Assembly: GCA_015229095.1 (NCBI GenBank)
Contig: JADGCE010000023.1
Coordinates: forward strand, 1-23,969
DNA length: 23,969 nt
Direction of reading: 5' to 3'
Origin: Magnetococcales bacterium
Lineage (GTDB): Bacteria; Pseudomonadota; Magnetococcia; Magnetococcales; Magnetaquicoccaceae
In this document: positions 1-6,497 of the stretch, piece after piece
How the letters are laid out: each line of letters begins with the position of its first letter
Numbering within the stretch: the first letter of the stretch is position 1
Translations under genes and position numbers: made by a program
Notes under the pieces: model-generated
What the model was told of the DNA's origin: nothing
Databases searched by the model: none
What the model saw: the letters and a program-made list of their open reading frames with translations, nothing else

Positions 1-199
1 CGCCACCACCCCCAAGTATGCCATGTCTTTGCAGACAAGACCAGTATTTTCATCCTGTTTCCGTGTTGTGCCACTGTGACGACCCTATCTTCCAGTCATC
101 GTGCAAAAATGATTTGATCGCTTTACCCGGTGCCCTGCATGGGGTATCCTGCTGTGGATTTTGTTTCACTCATGTGCGATGGGGCTTTGGGAGATAACC

Positions 200-661
200 A
201 TGATACGCAGGAATGGCGTGCTTACGGTCGGAATGGTGGGGCTTGTCTCTTGTTTGCTGCTCTCTGGCTGCATGGAAACCAGGGCGCAGTCCGGCGCAGG
301 CATTGGCGCCCTGGGTGGGGGGTTGCTGGGCAGTCTGGCGGGACCGGCCAAAAACAGGGGACAAAATGCCCTCATCGGTGCGGCGGTGGGTGGTCTGGTG
401 GGCTATGCCGTCGGCAACGAGATGGACAAGAGCGATCAACTCCATGTCAGTCGGGCCTACGAACGAACCCCGGACAATCAACCGGTGGCCTGGGTCAACC
501 CCAACTCCGGCAACCAGTACACGGTGACACCCCGTTCCACAACCCGCAATGCCGCCGGTCAGCCCTGCCGCCAGGCAGAGATCGACTCCGTAATCGATGG
601 TCGTCACGAAACGGTGGTCAAAATGGCCTGCCGTCGCCCGGACGGAGCCTGGGAATTTTGA
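200..661 (+). CDS. Glycine-zipper outer-membrane lipoprotein (17 kDa surface-antigen type)
   Basis: A 153-residue predicted lipoprotein. The first 24 residues form a type II signal peptide: basic MIRR start, hydrophobic core and lipobox LLSGC, with Cys24 as the lipidated residue. Residues about 28-75 are very rich in Gly/Ala with repeated GxxxG spacing (GAGIGALGGG, later GAAVGGLVG). This is the glycine-zipper 2TM pattern of the 17 kDa surface antigen/SlyB-like family, thought to insert in or stiffen the outer membrane. The C-terminal half is soluble, contains two Cys (in QPCRQAE and KMACRRP) and ends in WEF, as in RickA/17 kDa-type lipoproteins. ATG 200 was chosen over an in-frame TTG at 161 because a GGGAG sits just upstream (about 188-193) and the signal peptide begins properly there. 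It is monocistronic and converges with ctaB. The family assignment is firm; the precise role is unknown. Confidence 0.8.
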   Translation: MIRRNGVLTVGMVGLVSCLLLSGCMETRAQSGAGIGALGGGLLGSLAGPAKNRGQNALIGAAVGGLVGYAVGNEMDKSDQLHVSRAYERTPDNQPVAWVNPNSGNQYTVTPRSTTRNAAGQPCRQAEIDSVIDGRHETVVKMACRRPDGAWEF

Positions 662-800
662 TCCCGTCGCAGACTCCCACAAGGAGTCGGGAACAGCACC
701 GGGGATGACACCTTCCCGCAGGGCGGCACCAGCCGCTGCCGGTCAATCCGGGTGAGCTCCCTGCCTCTTGATCTCAAGGGGGGAGGGGGGTGCTGCGCGC

Positions 801-1664
801 TCACAGTCGTCCGACTCCGGTGTCGATCACAATGCCGGCAAAGAGAATGCCCAGATAACGCATGGAGCCGATAAAGTTGTGCCAACCCCGCTCCCGGGTC
901 GGCGCATGGAGCAACTGCCAGTTGTCCCACAAAAACAACCCTCCCGCCAGCAGGGCGCCCAGCAGGTAGATGGTGCCCAACTGTTGCAGCCACCACGGCA
1001 GCAGGGATGCCCCCACCATCAGCAGGGTGTTGCCAAAAATGCAGCGGGCGGTTTTGGGTGCCCCCAACAGGACGGGCAGCATGGGGATGCCCACCTTGCG
1101 ATACTCCTCCTGCAGATGGATGGCCAGGCTCCAAAAATGGGAGGGGGTCCAGAAAAACAGCACCAGGGCCAGGAGCAGGGGCAGGAGGCACAACTCCGGC
1201 CTGACAGAGGCCGCCCCCGCCAGCACCGCAAAACTGCCCGCCAATCCTCCCAGGACAATGTTCAACCAGGAGCGCCGTTTCAACCAGACCGTGTAGACAA
1301 TGCCGTAGAAAAAGGCTCCGAAAAAAAGGTGCAGGGCCACCATGGCGTTGAAAAACCAGTAGGAGAGCCCAACCCCGGCGATCAACAAGGCAGCCGCCAG
1401 CCACAAAACCGGGCTCAGATTGTCCAGAGGGCGGCGTGCCAGCGGGCGACGGGCAGTGCGATCCATGTTGCGGTCGATATCCCGATCATACCAATGGTTG
1501 AAGACCGCCGAACTGGAGGAGCCCAGCAGCATGACGACGGTCAGCAGGAGCAGATGCCCCAGGCTGAAGCGCTCTGCCATGGAGAGGTAGGAGACCACCG
1601 CCGTCAGGGCGATCATGCCACCAATGCGCAATTTTAAAAGTTCGATGTAGTCCGTAAGAGGCAT
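801..1664 (-). CDS. ctaB: Protoheme IX farnesyltransferase (heme O synthase)
   Basis: An integral-membrane UbiA-superfamily prenyltransferase of 287 residues, the usual family length. It transfers a farnesyl group to protoheme IX to make heme O, the precursor of heme A for the oxidase. The first prenyl-diphosphate/Mg-binding motif is visible as N56-x3-D60-x3-D64 in NHWYDRDIDRNMDRT, followed by the conserved RRPL repeats. The second conserved block, YTVWLKRRSWLNIVLGG, lies near residues 122-140. Eight or so hydrophobic helices are evident. The gene is divergent from the coxC-SCO-coxB-coxA operon, so its job is clearly heme supply to that enzyme. No ctaA (heme A synthase) or ctaG gene is in the window. 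Start ATG is at 1664 (CAT on the + strand). Confidence 0.95.
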   Translation of the reverse strand: MPLTDYIELLKLRIGGMIALTAVVSYLSMAERFSLGHLLLLTVVMLLGSSSSAVFNHWYDRDIDRNMDRTARRPLARRPLDNLSPVLWLAAALLIAGVGLSYWFFNAMVALHLFFGAFFYGIVYTVWLKRRSWLNIVLGGLAGSFAVLAGAASVRPELCLLPLLLALVLFFWTPSHFWSLAIHLQEEYRKVGIPMLPVLLGAPKTARCIFGNTLLMVGASLLPWWLQQLGTIYLLGALLAGGLFLWDNWQLLHAPTRERGWHNFIGSMRYLGILFAGIVIDTGVGRL

Positions 1665-1991
1665 TGTCTTCCATCCGACCCAAAAGCAACCCGTGGCACC
1701 GGCACCCGCCTGCTCCTCACCATGAAATCAGTTTCCTGGACCCAGGTCAAGATGTGCAGAGCCACCCACGCAATTCGGCGCGCCCGGCACCCTGAATGCG
1801 TGGTCGGGCAAACCGACACCAAAAGCAAATTTTGTGCCTAATTTCTCTGTGTAAGTGCGTACATGGATATTGACAAATATAAAATTTACTGTAGAATCCC
1901 AAACTCCTGCTGGGAGAGGGGCCCATGGCCGTTGCCGGGCATGGGTGTGCGATACAGCCAACCAATATACGATACGATGAGGGAGTGGGTC
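1665..1991. other. Divergent ctaB / cox operon intergenic region
   Basis: This 327-bp stretch separates the leftward ctaB from rightward coxC. It holds the promoter at 1870-1897. An open frame extends upstream of coxC to 1863, but it overlaps that promoter and its residues lack any family resemblance, so it is taken as non-coding. No clear leftward promoter for ctaB could be picked by eye. Confidence 0.5.
1870..1897 (+). promoter_or_regulatory. Sigma70-type promoter of the cytochrome oxidase operon
   Basis: A perfect -35 TTGACA (1870-1875) and a -10 TAGAAT (1892-1897) are separated by 16 bp within an AT-rich patch that stands out from the GC-rich surroundings. Transcription would start near 1904, leaving about 88 nt of leader before coxC at 1992. 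Confidence 0.7.
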
Positions 1992-2762
1992 ATGATCAAA
2001 TCCGCGGTGGGCCACGAGCAAGCGCACCATTGGGAGACCAGTGTGGCTCCGATGCTGGTGGTGGCAGGTGTGTTGTTCCTGGTCGTCTTTGGCTTTATCG
2101 GTTGGTTCAGCTACCACAGCGCCCTGATGGCCATCGTCAGCGCGGGCATTGGTGTGCCTCTGCTGTTGGCGGGCATCGCCAAATGGACCGGCGAAGGCTT
2201 GACGCATAAACCCCTGGTGGAAGGGCTTTCCCCGATGGCCTTGTCCATTTTCATCGTATCGGAAATATTCATCTTCCTTTCCCTCTTTGCCGCCTATTGG
2301 ACCATGAGGCTCTCCGCCGGTGCGGATTGGCCCCCTGTGGGCACCCCCAAGGAGTTCAACCTGGTTTTGCCCCTCATCATGACAGTCATTCTGGTAACCT
2401 CCAGTCTGACCTACCATGTGGCCGAGGTAAAACTGGAGCAGAACAATCTGAGCGGGTTTCGGGGGTGGGTATTCATTTCCATCCTGCTGGGATTGCTCTT
2501 TCTGGGTTGTACCGTCTACGAATATCAGCATCTGATGCACCAGAAATTCACGCCTTCCACCAACGCATACAGCACGGCGTTCTATTCCATCACCGGCTTT
2601 CATGCCTCTCATGTCTTGATCGGTTTGGGGGTCTTTCTGGCCGTGCTGCTGGCCGCCATGCGGGGGTTGACCAACAAGTATCTCGCCTTTTGCGCCGGAT
2701 TGTACTGGCATTTTGTCGACATCGTGTGGTTTTTTGTGGCGACCCAAATCTACTACTGGTAG
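1992..2762 (+). CDS. ctaE: Cytochrome c oxidase subunit III
   Basis: A 256-residue polytopic inner-membrane protein with about seven hydrophobic helices, the standard subunit III fold. Diagnostic stretches are GLSPMALSIFIVSEIFIFLSL (helix III with the conserved SE glutamate) and FYSITGFHASHVLIGL, matching the family FYxxTGFHGxHV block, then WHFVDIVWFF near the C-terminus. Subunit III stabilises proton uptake through the D-channel of subunit I. ATG 1992 is preferred because GAGGGAG lies about 7 nt upstream; longer in-frame starts at 1863 and 1977 have no comparable site, and 1863 is upstream of the promoter's -10. It is first in the operon, with SCO starting 12 bp after its stop. Subunit III leading the operon, before II and I, is less usual than the textbook II-I-III order. 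Confidence 0.92.
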   Translation: MIKSAVGHEQAHHWETSVAPMLVVAGVLFLVVFGFIGWFSYHSALMAIVSAGIGVPLLLAGIAKWTGEGLTHKPLVEGLSPMALSIFIVSEIFIFLSLFAAYWTMRLSAGADWPPVGTPKEFNLVLPLIMTVILVTSSLTYHVAEVKLEQNNLSGFRGWVFISILLGLLFLGCTVYEYQHLMHQKFTPSTNAYSTAFYSITGFHASHVLIGLGVFLAVLLAAMRGLTNKYLAFCAGLYWHFVDIVWFFVATQIYYW

Positions 2763-2774
2763 CACGGAGCGTTG

Positions 2775-3611
2775 ATGGGGCGTCGATGGCTGGTTGCTTT
2801 TGCGGTCTTGTGCGTTTGGATGGTCAGTGGGGCAGTTGATCTCCAGGCCTTTTCCAAACCTACCGAACACTCAGAGATCGACCCCGGTCTGTTTCGCATC
2901 GATGAGGAAAAATATCTGGGCGTCCGGTTTGGCAATGCATTGACTCTGCTGGATGAAACGGGGGATGTGCTGCCCTTTGCCGATTTGCCGAACCGACCCA
3001 TGATTTTGGTGCCTGCCTATTATACCTGCGACGGTTCCTGTTTCACCGTCGGTGGCGCACTCCGGGGGATGCTGCCGGAGGTCAAGGCACTCAAACTGGG
3101 GGAGGACTACCATGTGCTGTTTGTGTCGTTTGACAAAAACGACACACTGGAGACCCTGCGCGGCTTTGTCCGCTATCTGGGCCTGCCCGGGGAGCGACCA
3201 CCGGGTTGGCATGTGACCCTCTTCCAGGACCCAGAAGCCATCCAGCAGGAGATGGGCAGGTTGGGGTACAAATTTTTTTGGTCGCCACGGGATAAGACAT
3301 TTTTTCACCCCACCATCATCATGGTGTTAACCGCCGAAGGAAGGGTGGCACGCTATCTCAATATAACGAAGGCATCGGCCAAAGATATCGAACTGGCGTT
3401 GCTGGAGGCCAAATCCAACCAGTTTCGCCCTTCGGAAACGGTCGATTATTTGGTAAGTCTTTGTTATAGTTATAATTTCAAGGAAGGCCGCTACACAGTG
3501 AACATTCCGGTGTTCGTTGGGCTGGGTTCCCTTCTGTTGGGTATTGGGTTGCTGCTGGGATCGTTAGGCATTTACCGTCTATTCTATCGTCGTAAGGACA
3601 CTGGGCAATGA
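2775..3611 (+). CDS. SCO1/SenC family copper chaperone for the oxidase CuA site
   Basis: A 278-residue membrane-anchored thioredoxin-fold protein that delivers copper to, or reduces, the CuA centre of subunit II. The N-terminal 25 residues form a signal or anchor. The copper-binding CxxxC is C85-DGS-C89, and the third ligand, a histidine, is H178 in FFHPTIIMVL. Unlike the shortest SCO proteins it continues into SYNFKEGRYTVN and a C-terminal TM helix (about residues 240-266) ending in basic residues, so it may be anchored at both ends. ATG 2775 has GGAG about 5 nt upstream. Its stop codon overlaps the coxB start (ATGA), implying translational coupling to its client subunit. Family call is firm. 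Confidence 0.9.
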   Translation: MGRRWLVAFAVLCVWMVSGAVDLQAFSKPTEHSEIDPGLFRIDEEKYLGVRFGNALTLLDETGDVLPFADLPNRPMILVPAYYTCDGSCFTVGGALRGMLPEVKALKLGEDYHVLFVSFDKNDTLETLRGFVRYLGLPGERPPGWHVTLFQDPEAIQQEMGRLGYKFFWSPRDKTFFHPTIIMVLTAEGRVARYLNITKASAKDIELALLEAKSNQFRPSETVDYLVSLCYSYNFKEGRYTVNIPVFVGLGSLLLGIGLLLGSLGIYRLFYRRKDTGQ

Positions 3612-4351
3612 GAAAAAAATCCATGAAACGAGTGGTCTCTGTAATGGCCATGCTGGGCGTCGGTTTGCCGATTCTCTGGGCGCATGCGGGGGCGCAGGGG
3701 GCAGTGCCAGACCCGGCAGCCAGTTGGAATCACCTGTGGCATGAAGTGTTGGTCGATCTGTTTGTCATCGGCGGGGTGTTTCTCGCGGCGGGGTTGTTCT
3801 GGGTCTACAAATACCGCGCCACCCGCCCCGGCCAGATCGGCACCGCACCCAAGCTGACCGCTCTGGCTGCTATCGGGTTTGCCGTGATCCCCGCCTTCCT
3901 CTTCATGGCCGATGACTTTTACTTGGCTGCCAAGGGCTGGACGGTGTGGAACGAATATCGCAACGTGCCCCGGAATGCCCTGGAGGTCAAAGTGACCGGG
4001 ATGATGTGGAACTGGACCTTCGAGTATGACAACGGCGTGGTGACCACCTTCGACCCGGATAGCAAGACAGGGGATGGCTTGGTGGTTCCAGTCGGGCGGG
4101 CCGTGGTGCTGCGCATGACCTCCACCGACGTGGTCCACTCCTTTTTCCTGCCGGAATATCGGGTCAAGGAGGATCTCATGCCTGGGCGGGTGACCTATCT
4201 GTGGTTTCAGCCCAAGGCCGCCGGGGAGACGCTGGCCACCTGCGCAGAGTTTTGCGGCAATCGCCACTCCTTTATGTGGACCAAAGTCAAGGCGGTCCCT
4301 GCCGCCGAGTTTGACACTTGGATGGCAGGTATGAAACGCCAAGGGGCCTAA
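3608..4351 (+). CDS. ctaC: Cytochrome c oxidase subunit II (CuA)
   Basis: A 247-residue subunit II: signal-like N-terminus (residues 1-30), two TM helices (about 42-68 and 80-105) and a periplasmic cupredoxin domain that accepts electrons from cytochrome c. All CuA ligands are present: H177 (VVHSFFLP), C212, E214 (backbone ligand and Mg-site glutamate), C216, H220 and M223 in CAEFCGNRHSFM. The aromatic electron-entry patch appears as MMWNWTFEYD. No C-terminal heme-c domain is present, so this is an aa3-type rather than caa3-type subunit. The conserved ExxWT segment that starts the second TM helix in canonical subunits, and supplies the K-channel entrance glutamate, is not recognisable. It overlaps SCO by 4 bp and an AAGGA lies about 9 nt before ATG 3608. 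Confidence 0.93.
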   Translation: MRKKSMKRVVSVMAMLGVGLPILWAHAGAQGAVPDPAASWNHLWHEVLVDLFVIGGVFLAAGLFWVYKYRATRPGQIGTAPKLTALAAIGFAVIPAFLFMADDFYLAAKGWTVWNEYRNVPRNALEVKVTGMMWNWTFEYDNGVVTTFDPDSKTGDGLVVPVGRAVVLRMTSTDVVHSFFLPEYRVKEDLMPGRVTYLWFQPKAAGETLATCAEFCGNRHSFMWTKVKAVPAAEFDTWMAGMKRQGA

Positions 4352-4402
4352 TTATTGTGGCAGACTAATGACCTTCAACAGGTATCGGAAGGATTTCATC
4401 GC

Positions 4403-6004
4403 ATGAGCACAGCATCGTCGGGATTTAAACTTTCGGAGTGGCTCTTCACCACCGATCACAAACGGATCGGCGTCCTCTACTTGATCGGCTCCGTGGCGGC
4501 CTTCGCGGTGGCGGGGATCATGGCACTCCTGATTCGCCTGGAACAGATGTCGCCGGGTCCCACCATCGTCTCGGATGCCTATGTGGGTGGGGACCAGTAC
4601 AATGTGTGGCTCTATTTTCATGGTGCCGCCATGATCCTGGGCTTTCTCATTCCCGGCCTGACCGGCTTCGCCGCCAACTATCTGTTGCCCTTGATGATTG
4701 GTGCCAAAGATGTGGCCTTTCCCCGCATCAATGCCCTGTCGGTATGGCTCTTCTGGGCGGGTATTGTGGTGGCCCTGCTGACCTTCGTGGTGCCGGACAA
4801 GCCGGATGTCATGTGGACCGGTTATCCCCCTTATTCCATCAAAACCGGTGGCAATCTGGCCTTGTATGTCTTTACCGTTCACCTGATTGGTTTTTCCTCG
4901 ATTCTGGCATCGGTCAACTTTTTGGTCACCATCACCTATATGCGGGCGCCCGGCATCGGCTGGTTCCAACTGAACATGTTCACTTGGTCCTGCTTTACCG
5001 CCTTCATCATCCAGCTGGTTTTTGTGCCGGTGTTGGCGGCGGCCGTCACCTTGTTGCTCCTCGACCGCTACCTGGGCACGCACTTTTATGACCCGGCCAA
5101 TGGGGGGGATGTGCTGCTGTACCAAAACCTGTTCTGGTTTTACTCTCATCCGGCTGTGTATGTCATCTTTCTTCCCGCCATGGGCATTTTTTACGAAATC
5201 TATGCGACCATGGCCAAAAATCCCATCTTCAACTACAAGGCGGCTGTGTATGGCATGTGCGGGATCGTGCTGATCTCGGGTGAGGTGTGGGTGCATCACC
5301 TCTACTATTCCGGCATGCCCGACTGGCTCCGCATCGGCCAAATGGTGACCACACTGTTGATCTCGGTTCCTGTGGGTCTGATGACCATCTCCCTGTTCGG
5401 AACCTTGTATCGCGGGGCCATCACCTTCAATACGCCGATGTACTACGGAACGGCGGCCCTCTATCTGTTGATCATCGGGGGGTTGACGGGTATTCCCCTG
5501 GCCATCACCGTGCTCTCCGTCCACCTGGGGGAAACCTCGTTCACCCACGCCCATTTCCATTTTATTATGGGGATCTTCGCCACCTTTTCCGTCTTCGCCG
5601 CTGTTGACTTTTGGTTTCCCAAAATTGCCGGTCGGATGCTGAATGAGAAACAGGCCCGTCTGGGTTTTTGGTTCAACTTTATTGGTGTCAACGTCACCTT
5701 TTGGCCTCTGTTTATCATTGGCGTGCAGGGCATGCCGCGTCGCTATTGGGACTATTCCCAGTTTCCCCCCCATTTTGCCGACTATCACAAAGTGGCTACC
5801 ATCGGTGCGTTTATCGTGGCCATCGGCATGGTGCTGACCATCAGCAACTGGATCATCAGTGCCATCAAGGGACAGAGGGCAACGGATAATCCCTGGGGGT
5901 CCAGGTCGCTGGAGTGGACGCATACAGCCACTCCCCCCGGGCCGGGCAACTTTCCGAAGGATGTGGTCGTGGAAGCGGGTTGGACCCCCTACGACTACAA
6001 GTAG
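4403..6004 (+). CDS. ctaD: Cytochrome c oxidase subunit I, A2-type, K-channel lysine absent
   Basis: A 533-residue heme-copper oxidase catalytic subunit with 12 or so TM helices. Metal ligands are intact: heme a H73 and H386, heme a3 H384 (HAHFHF), CuB H249, H298 and H299, and the cross-link tyrosine Y253. D-channel entrance D103 and its Asn companions are present (NYLLPLMIGAKD). At the D-channel exit the sequence is Y247-S-H-P-A-V-Y, the A2 signature, with Ala in place of the A1 glutamate. The segment that should read PTGxK reads PVGLM, so the K-channel lysine is M327. The usual HDTYF before the heme ligands reads GETSF, altering the non-redox Mg site. ATG 4403 is chosen because GGAAGGA precedes it; a TTG at 4355 opens the same frame without support. 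It is the last gene before the terminator at 6020. Confidence 0.93.
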   Translation: MSTASSGFKLSEWLFTTDHKRIGVLYLIGSVAAFAVAGIMALLIRLEQMSPGPTIVSDAYVGGDQYNVWLYFHGAAMILGFLIPGLTGFAANYLLPLMIGAKDVAFPRINALSVWLFWAGIVVALLTFVVPDKPDVMWTGYPPYSIKTGGNLALYVFTVHLIGFSSILASVNFLVTITYMRAPGIGWFQLNMFTWSCFTAFIIQLVFVPVLAAAVTLLLLDRYLGTHFYDPANGGDVLLYQNLFWFYSHPAVYVIFLPAMGIFYEIYATMAKNPIFNYKAAVYGMCGIVLISGEVWVHHLYYSGMPDWLRIGQMVTTLLISVPVGLMTISLFGTLYRGAITFNTPMYYGTAALYLLIIGGLTGIPLAITVLSVHLGETSFTHAHFHFIMGIFATFSVFAAVDFWFPKIAGRMLNEKQARLGFWFNFIGVNVTFWPLFIIGVQGMPRRYWDYSQFPPHFADYHKVATIGAFIVAIGMVLTISNWIISAIKGQRATDNPWGSRSLEWTHTATPPGPGNFPKDVVVEAGWTPYDYK

Positions 6005-6019
6005 CGCGTTGACGGGTGA

Positions 6020-6061
6020 CCCTTGCAAGGCGGCTTTTGCTGCTTTGCAAGGGTTTTTTTT
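6020..6061 (+). terminator. Strong intrinsic terminator after coxA
   Basis: A 15-bp stem: perfect CCCTTGCAA (6020-6028) against TTGCAAGGG (6045-6053), extended inward by GGCGGC/GCTGCT with two G-U pairs and a TTTT loop, followed by eight T (6054-6061). It starts 15 bp after the coxA stop and ends just 24 bp before the next start codon. Confidence 0.88.
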
Positions 6062-6085
6062 CCTTGTTTGCCCATGGGTGTTGCA

Positions 6086-6286
6086 ATGGATCGGAATGAT
6101 GTCACCCCCGAATTGCGCAGGCGGATGAACCGTGCAGGCCTTTTTTTCTTCGTGCTGGCGTTGGGTCTCGTCGGTTATCTGACCCACAATTTTACCAAGG
6201 AGTATGATCCGGCGGTTGTCAAGGAGGCCAAGCTGCAAAAGCAGCGTGCGGCTGCCGAGCGGGCTGAGAAGAGCCCCAACAAGTGA
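6086..6286 (+). CDS. Small single-TM membrane protein downstream of the oxidase operon
   Basis: A 66-residue protein not recognised as a known family. A polar, arginine-rich N-terminus (DVTPELRRRMNRAG) precedes one hydrophobic helix (about residues 17-34, GLFFFVLALGLVGYL), then a highly charged Lys/Ala/Glu tail likely to be helical. The positive-inside pattern suggests the N-terminus faces the cytoplasm. Its position just after coxA and its size suggest an accessory subunit or assembly factor of the oxidase, but nothing in the residues proves this; it lacks the cysteines and length of CtaG/Cox11. It lies beyond the coxA terminator with no room for a promoter, so expression would depend on read-through. 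The ribosome binding site is weak; ATG 6074 in the same frame is an alternative start. Confidence 0.55.
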   Translation: MDRNDVTPELRRRMNRAGLFFFVLALGLVGYLTHNFTKEYDPAVVKEAKLQKQRAAAERAEKSPNK

Positions 6287-6325
6287 CGAGCCTTTCTTAA
6301 CCTTCTCTCCTGCCTTTCTGTTGTC

Positions 6326-6457
6326 GGCCTTGATCATCGTTTCGGCCATTCCCGGGGGAGGCGGAGAACCGCCTCCCCCAGACCCCCCCCACCCTTTTTT
6401 TTCAATTGTTTTTTACTGTTAGGGGTCCAGGGGGATTATCCCCCTGGCGGGCCCAGG
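6326..6457 (+). repeat. Dispersed hairpin-rich repeat, copy 1
   Basis: About 130 bp that recurs in inverted orientation at 20849-20972. It begins with a conserved lead (GATCATCGTT then CGGCCATT). Next is a perfect 11-bp stem (6354-6364 with 6369-6379, AGAA loop), a C-run and an oligo-T run (6395-6402), then a second stem CCAGGGGGA/TCCCCCTGG (6427-6435 with 6439-6447). A third stem, CCCAGGGC/GCCCTGGG (6452-6459 with 6463-6470), lies at its edge. It fills the gap between the small membrane gene and ubiD and may act as a bidirectional terminator between these convergent genes. Both copies are intergenic and non-coding. Confidence 0.8.
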
Positions 6458-6497
6458 GCAGAGCCCTGGGAATTTGTTCGTTGTTTTGGGCGCCGCT

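Noticed and set aside
663..691. GACTCC-CACAA-GGAGTC hairpin after the lipoprotein gene
   Set aside because: Short stem with no T-run; not enough to call a terminator.
1728..2870. Long leftward open frame (380 codons) opposite coxC
   Set aside because: It is antisense to a clear subunit III gene and its residues have low-complexity His/Gln/Gly composition, a codon-bias shadow.
4352..6349. Leftward open frame of 665 codons opposite coxA
   Set aside because: Shadow of coxA on the opposite strand; no family features and it crosses the terminator at 6020-6061.
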